From: Deinococcus sp.
GTDB lineage: Bacteria > Deinococcota > Deinococci > Deinococcales > Deinococcaceae
Assembly (NCBI GenBank): GCA_030524065.1
Contig: JAUNHF010000007.1
Coordinates: 1-21,333 of the forward strand
Direction of reading: 5' to 3'
Length of the DNA: 21,333 nt
Part shown: positions 17,538-21,333 of the stretch, piece after piece
How the letters are laid out: each line of letters begins with the position of its first letter
Numbering within the stretch: the first letter of the stretch is position 1
Program-made: the position numbers and the translations under genes
Notes under the pieces: model-generated
The model's input: the letters and a program-made list of their open reading frames with translations, nothing else
Databases searched by the model: none
What the model was told of the DNA's origin: nothing

Positions 17538-18140
17538 TCAGATGGGAACGATTTGGCCGTCCACGCACTGCTCGGTGGCGTTCATGTTCCAGCCTGTCTG
17601 ACTGTCGGTGCGGCCTCCAGTAATATTGAAATCAAAGGTCATCGCCAGTTCGGGAATCTCGGAATGAAACCCAGGAGCAGTGACCTCGGAGACAGGAGCG
17701 CTGAAGCCGGTGTTCTGTTCCACGCGCACCGGCTGGGCATCGTTGCCGCTCAGCTTGACCACGGCGCATTCCTTTAGGAGGGAAATGGTGGCCGAGTCGG
17801 TCACCATGTTGTCCTGCCGGTCAATGGTCAGGTCTTTGGCGTCTAAGCGGGCGTCCAGCACTGTCTTGCCGGTGAGCTGCCCCGCTGCGTCACGTTCGCG
17901 CAGCCAGCGGCCACCATCTTTGAGGCCAGACAGGTGAGTTTCACCGCTCAGGGGGTCGTTCACGACCTGACCGGCTTCGAAGGTCCAGGAAGCGTCGGGG
18001 TCGCTGGCCGGATAGAGGGTCAGCGACACCCCACGCAGGGTGGCCCCTGTCTCGGTGCGCGGGCTACGGGCCGGCAACAGCGCGAACACTGCAGCGAACA
18101 GCAGCAGAGCAGCCAGAACGTAGGAACCGGTTTTCAGCAC
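17538..18140 (-). CDS. LptC-like membrane-anchored periplasmic protein
   Basis: This 200-residue protein has one N-terminal membrane anchor (YVLAALLLFAAVFALLPA, about 7-24) and a periplasmic domain. Near residues 36-66 the text LRGVSLTLYPASDPDASW, then TFEAGQVVNDPLSGETHL, resembles the opening strands of LptC, with its 'x-V-x-L-T-L-Y-D' and 'W-x-x-E-A' pattern. LptC links the LptBFG transporter to LptA. Two cysteines (KECAVV and EQCVDG) might pair. The start is GTG 18140, with TAGATT six bases upstream and no Shine-Dalgarno, so a leaderless transcript is likely. It is the first gene of the set. The family call rests on pattern, size and neighbours. No LptB, F, G or D is in the window. Confidence 0.7.
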   Translation of the reverse strand: MLKTGSYVLAALLLFAAVFALLPARSPRTETGATLRGVSLTLYPASDPDASWTFEAGQVVNDPLSGETHLSGLKDGGRWLRERDAAGQLTGKTVLDARLDAKDLTIDRQDNMVTDSATISLLKECAVVKLSGNDAQPVRVEQNTGFSAPVSEVTAPGFHSEIPELAMTFDFNITGGRTDSQTGWNMNATEQCVDGQIVPI

Positions 18141-18146
18141 AGCTTC

Positions 18147-18152
18147 AATCTA
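18147..18152 (-). promoter_or_regulatory. Leaderless-type -10 element of the lptC-like operon
   Basis: The minus strand reads TAGATT, then GAAGCT, then the GTG start. The 6-nt gap is the same as for dprA. A 10-bp palindrome, TCTCATGAGA (18161-18170), lies eight bases upstream of the hexamer. Confidence 0.5.
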
Positions 18153-18160
18153 GGAGCGCC

Positions 18161-18170
18161 TCTCATGAGA
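18161..18170. promoter_or_regulatory. Palindrome in the lptC-like promoter
   Basis: TCTCATGAGA is perfectly self-complementary and sits in the -10/-35 spacer of the proposed promoter. This is a usual operator position. No known regulator motif was recognised. Confidence 0.3.
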
Positions 18171-18395
18171 GTGATGGGGCAGCGCTGATACCGACTTGAC
18201 CCGACGAGCAGAATCCCATCAGGTCCGGGGCTAGTGTGCCGGTCCGGCGGCACCCCACTGCCTGAGTGAAAGGTGCGTCCATACGCGGATCACAGCGGTC
18301 ACCGGGCAGGAAGAACATCTGACCCCAACTCCGAGGCGCTGAACTCTGGACCGCTGAGCCTTTTGCTGAGCCTTTTTTCTGCGGTTGGCAGCTAC
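18171..18395. other. Intergenic region between the ABC operon and the lptC-like gene
   Basis: Apart from the tandem 12-bp repeat and the lptC-like promoter elements, this stretch shows no gene with coding character, no strong terminator hairpin and no recognised RNA. Confidence 0.5.
18353..18376. repeat. Two tandem copies of a 12-bp repeat
   Basis: GCTGAGCCTTTT occurs at 18353-18364 and again at 18365-18376, followed by two more T. It lies about 20-45 nt past the stop of the last ABC gene. Its function is unknown, and it forms no obvious hairpin of its own. Confidence 0.6.
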
Positions 18396-19136
18396 TCAGC
18401 GTGCCCAGGGGGTCAGCCAACGCTCCAGCGTGCGCATGCTCAGGTCGCCCAGGAGCGCCAGCAACGCCACTGGAATGGCGCCCTGCAAAATCAGCGCTAG
18501 ATTGTCGGCCCCCAGCCCCGCGATGATGGGCACGCCCAGTCCCCCGGTGCCCACCATCGGGGCCAGGGTGGCGGTGGCAATGGTCAGCACCAGGGCCGTG
18601 CGGATGCCGGCCAGCATTGCCGGGAGCGCCACCGGCACTTCCAACCGCCACAGCTGCTGGGACGCGCTGAGGCCCAGGCCCCGCGCGGCGTCTAGCACCG
18701 GCGCCTGCACCCCCTGCAAGCCCAACACGGTGGAGCGGGCGACCGGCAGCAGCGCATACAGCGTAAGGGCGGCCACTGCGCCCACCGAGCCAAACCCCAC
18801 CAGCGGCAGGGCCAAAAACAGCACCGCGACCGGCGGAAAAGTCTGCCCCACGGTGGTGAGGTTGTTCACCAGCGGCAGAAAGGCGCGGCCCTGCGGCCGG
18901 GTGGCCCATACGCCCAGGCCCACGCCAATCAGCACCACCAGTGCCATGGTCACCCCAGTCAGGCCCAGATGCTGCCAGGTCAGCTCCCAGAGGGTGTTGC
19001 GCCCGTAGACCGGTGCGCTGACCCCAGGAAAGAGCCGGTGCAGCGCCCTGGCCCACAGCCCCTGCGCTGCGACCAACCAGAAGAACGCGGCCCAGCCGGC
19101 GACCACAAGTGCCGCCTGAAGGCCAGAGCGGCCCAT
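18396..19136 (-). CDS. Osmoprotectant-type ABC transporter permease (OpuCB/OpuCD-like)
   Basis: From ATG 19136 the product is 246 residues. The ATG overlaps the ATPase stop by one base (TGATG); a longer in-frame reading to 19286 lies inside the ATPase gene and is not homologous. It has about six membrane helices of the binding-protein-dependent permease fold: AALVVAGWAAFFWLVAAQ near the start, TGVTMALVVLIGVGLGVWA, PPVAVLFLALPLVGFG, then the ATPase-contacting loop LDAARGLGLSASQQLWRLEVPVALPAMLAGIRTA, then PMVGTGGLGVPIIAGL. This matches permeases that import glycine betaine, choline or similar compounds. The exact substrate cannot be read from the sequence. It is the last gene of the operon. Confidence 0.88.
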   Translation of the reverse strand: MGRSGLQAALVVAGWAAFFWLVAAQGLWARALHRLFPGVSAPVYGRNTLWELTWQHLGLTGVTMALVVLIGVGLGVWATRPQGRAFLPLVNNLTTVGQTFPPVAVLFLALPLVGFGSVGAVAALTLYALLPVARSTVLGLQGVQAPVLDAARGLGLSASQQLWRLEVPVALPAMLAGIRTALVLTIATATLAPMVGTGGLGVPIIAGLGADNLALILQGAIPVALLALLGDLSMRTLERWLTPWAR

Positions 19137-20092
19137 CAGCGCTGCTCTCCGGCAACCTGCGGCGCCGCCGCCTGGGCAAAATCGCTCAGGCGCAGCGAAC
19201 CTACCACCTCGCCGGAAGCGGCCACCACCTGCACGGCGGCCTCGCCGGCCCCCAGCAGCGCGGAAAGGGCGCGGTCTGCCGGCCAATCAAGCCTCACCTG
19301 CCCGCTGGCCGCTGGGTCAGGTGGGCGCATGTAGTCGGCGGCGGTCCGCAGGCTCAGGCGCAGCAGCTCACGGCTGTCGCCCATAAAAGACGCCACAAAG
19401 CCGTTGGCCGGGCGGTGCAGCAACTCATCTGGCGGGCCAAACTGCTGGATGACCCCATCACCCAGCAAGCAGATGCGGTCCCCCAGCCGCACCGCTTCTT
19501 CCACGTCGTGCGTGACAAACAAAATGGTTTGCCCCAGCGTGTGCTTGAGGCGAATGAACTGTTCCTGCAATCCCTCGCGGGTGATAGGGTCCAGCGCGCT
19601 GAACGGTTCGTCCATCAGCAGGTAGGCGGGGTCGGCGGCCAGGGCGCGGGCAATGCCCACCCGCTGCTGCTGCCCCCCCGACAGCTGACCAGGATAACGC
19701 TCTGCGTAGGCAGCCGGTTCCAGGCCCATCAGGTCCAGCAGTTCTTCGGCGCGGCGGCGGCGCTGAGCGGCCGGCACTCCGGTGATGCTGGGCACCAGTT
19801 CCACGTTTTGGGCCACCGTGAGGTGCGGAAAGAGGCCCACGCTCTGAATCACATAGCCGATGTTGCGTCGCAGCTCAACCACGTCGGCTTCGGCCACGTT
19901 GTGCCCATCTACCCACACACTGCCGGAGGTCGGCTCGATCAGGCGGTTGACCAGCCGCATCAGGGTGCTTTTGCCGCTGCCGCTGGGACCGATCAGCACC
20001 ACCAGTTCGCCTTCGGGGACGGCCAGGGTGATGCCACTCAGGACGGGCGGGCCACCGGCAAAATGCTTGGTCACTTCTCTGAATTCGATCAT
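19136..20092 (-). CDS. Osmoprotectant-type ABC transporter ATP-binding protein (OpuCA-like)
   Basis: This 318-residue ATPase drives the importer. It has Walker A GPSGSGKST (35-43), Q-loop Q83 in YVIQSVGLFPH, signature LSGGQQQR (137-144), Walker B YLLMDEPFSALD (157-168) and H-loop H195 in FVTHD. The phrase SVGLFPHLTVAQNV is characteristic of the quaternary amine group. OpuCA and ProV relatives carry two CBS domains at the C-terminus, which sense ionic strength. Here only about 75 residues follow the ATPase fold (from 243), so at most one degenerate CBS unit could be present. The start ATG 20092 overlaps the upstream permease stop (ATGA), and its stop overlaps the next ATG. Confidence 0.93.
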   Translation of the reverse strand: MIEFREVTKHFAGGPPVLSGITLAVPEGELVVLIGPSGSGKSTLMRLVNRLIEPTSGSVWVDGHNVAEADVVELRRNIGYVIQSVGLFPHLTVAQNVELVPSITGVPAAQRRRRAEELLDLMGLEPAAYAERYPGQLSGGQQQRVGIARALAADPAYLLMDEPFSALDPITREGLQEQFIRLKHTLGQTILFVTHDVEEAVRLGDRICLLGDGVIQQFGPPDELLHRPANGFVASFMGDSRELLRLSLRTAADYMRPPDPAASGQVRLDWPADRALSALLGAGEAAVQVVAASGEVVGSLRLSDFAQAAAPQVAGEQR

Positions 20093-21333
20093 GGCGTGTT
20101 CCTCATTTCCTGGGCTGACCCGCTGCGCTGGGACAGTTCATTTTCCCGGTTCAGTGCAGGCCGCAGGCCCGGTGGGGTCAGGCGTTCTCCTATCCAGCCC
20201 ACCAGCCCGCTCAGCAGCAGCGCCACCAGCACGATGGGCAGGGCGCCCAGCAGCACCAGGTCGGGCACGTTGCCTTCTACCCCCCGCTGAATAAAAAAGC
20301 CCAGGCCCCCCGCACCGATCAGGGGCGCGATGGTGGCAATGCCGAAGGTCAGAACCAGCGCAGCGCGGACGCCTTCCATGATGAACGGCAGCGCGATGGG
20401 CCACTCGGCGCGGCGCAGAATCTGGCCTTCTGTCATGCCCAGGCCACGGGCAGCGTCGGTCAGGGCGGGCGGCACCGAGCGCAGGCCCACGAAGGTGTTG
20501 GTCACGACCGGCAGCAGCGCGTAAATGGTCAGTGCCAGCAGGGCTGGCGCCGCGCCGATGCCACGCACGCCCCAGGCCGAGAGCGGCGCTGAGAGCGACA
20601 GCGCCGCCGGGCTGAAGCTGCGGCCGCCCAGCCAGGCGCCTTCCAGCACCCCGATCAGGGCCAGACCGCCCAGCAGCAGCAACGCCTGGACCCCCAGCAG
20701 AGCCAGCACACCGCCCAGCAGCCCTGCCACCTTTGGCTTCAGCAGCCGCCAGAGGGCCGCGCCGAGCAGGACGGCGCCGCCAGCCCAGGCCAGGTAAGTC
20801 CCCAGGGTGGTGTCGTGCCCCAGCGCAGAAAAAACCGGCAGCACCAGCCCAAAGAGCGCCACCGAGGGCACCGTCTGGAAGAAGCCGGCCACGCCCAGCA
20901 CCGCGCCCGACAGCCGCTCGTTGCGGGCCGCCGCCAGACCCAGCGGCAACCCCAGCATCAGGGCCAGGAGCAGGGCGCTCAGGCTGAGGGCCAGGTGCAG
21001 CCCCAGCTGCGGCCAGAAAGAGGCAGCCACATTGGCGTATTCCTGCGCCAGGCCCAGGTTCTGCCACCAGCCCAGCAGGGGCACGGCGGCAAAGGCGAGC
21101 AGGCCCAGGGCACCGGCCCAGCGGCCCGCCCTGCCCAGGCCACTCAGGCCAAATCCCGCCACATACAGCGCCGCCACATTCAGCCAAAAGCCACTGGCAG
21201 GAGAAACGCGGGCCAGCGGTGTGGCGTCCAGCACCAGAGCGCTGGCCGCCTGGCCCAGCAGCCAGGCCACCGCCGCGCAGGTCAGAGCAAATAGGGTGGT
21301 GCCGGCCCATCCTGCCGTAGCGGCCCCTGCACG
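20089..21333 (-). CDS. Osmoprotectant-type ABC transporter permease, long form (5' end outside the window)
   Basis: The frame is open through the window edge. GTG 21270 is not a likely start, because the 21 codons before it continue a hydrophobic helix (AGWAGTTLFALTCAAVAWLLG). At least 414 residues are visible. About five N-terminal helices precede a permease domain with QTVPSVALFGLVLPV. An inserted hydrophobic pair (LLGGVLALLGVQALLLLGGLALIGVL) follows. The coupling loop is VPPALTDAARGLGMTEGQILRRAEWPIALPFIMEGVRAA, then PLIGAGGLGFFIQRG. The soluble tail ends MRNTP. It is the upstream partner of the ATPase and shares the coupling-loop pattern with the second permease. A fused or separate substrate-binding protein is not in the window. 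Confidence 0.88.
   Translation of the reverse strand, partial: RAGAATAGWAGTTLFALTCAAVAWLLGQAASALVLDATPLARVSPASGFWLNVAALYVAGFGLSGLGRAGRWAGALGLLAFAAVPLLGWWQNLGLAQEYANVAASFWPQLGLHLALSLSALLLALMLGLPLGLAAARNERLSGAVLGVAGFFQTVPSVALFGLVLPVFSALGHDTTLGTYLAWAGGAVLLGAALWRLLKPKVAGLLGGVLALLGVQALLLLGGLALIGVLEGAWLGGRSFSPAALSLSAPLSAWGVRGIGAAPALLALTIYALLPVVTNTFVGLRSVPPALTDAARGLGMTEGQILRRAEWPIALPFIMEGVRAALVLTFGIATIAPLIGAGGLGFFIQRGVEGNVPDLVLLGALPIVLVALLLSGLVGWIGERLTPPGLRPALNRENELSQRSGSAQEMRNTP

Overview
The window looks like chromosomal DNA of a Deinococcus (Deinococcota). This is inferred from four things: very high GC with GC-rich third codon positions; a mnmG-rsmG-parA-parB block with parS sites; a ParA with the KGGVAKTT form of Walker A; and several genes with a TANNNT -10 hexamer only 6-7 nt before the start codon, the arrangement known for leaderless mRNAs in Deinococcus. 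No tRNA, rRNA, CRISPR array, insertion sequence or prophage was seen. The gene content is mostly housekeeping.

Layout. 1-306 (-) is the N-terminus of a MnmG-related FAD protein that leaves the window. 420-980 (+) is a DUF2231 membrane protein, followed by an apparently decayed membrane-protein frame (about 1051-1284). 1281-4970 (-) carries, in transcription order, a small exported protein of unknown function, an OmpR-family response regulator broken by a frameshift, its sensor histidine kinase, and dprA. 5208-8991 (-) is a 2-oxoacid dehydrogenase operon (E1 alpha, E1 beta, E2), probably the branched-chain enzyme, ending in a strong intrinsic terminator. 9372-13776 (+) is mnmG, two inverted parS sites, rsmG, parA and parB, ending in a hairpin. 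13903-15344 (+) is a universal stress protein overlapping an L-lactate dehydrogenase by 4 nt. 15413-18140 (-) is a three-gene set resembling LptC-LptA-LptA. 18396-21333 (-) is an osmoprotectant-type ABC importer: permease (5' end outside the window), ATPase and second permease, with overlapping stop/start codons.

How the genes work together. MnmG (tRNA wobble modification) and RsmG (16S rRNA methylation) sit beside ParA/ParB, the chromosome segregation pair that acts on the two parS sites found here. DprA loads RecA on incoming DNA during transformation. E1/E2 feed acyl-CoA metabolism and need an E3 encoded elsewhere. The Lpt-like set suggests a periplasmic bridge to the outer envelope, notable because Deinococcus is reported to lack LPS. 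The ABC importer lacks a visible substrate-binding protein in the window.

The observations most worth a second look are the frameshift in the response regulator, the inverted parS pair inside the rsmG promoter region, the Lpt-like operon, the repeated leaderless-type promoter signature, and the nonsense-interrupted membrane frame at 1051-1284. I found no clear new defence or mobile system. The least characterised protein-coding item is the exported protein coupled to the response regulator.
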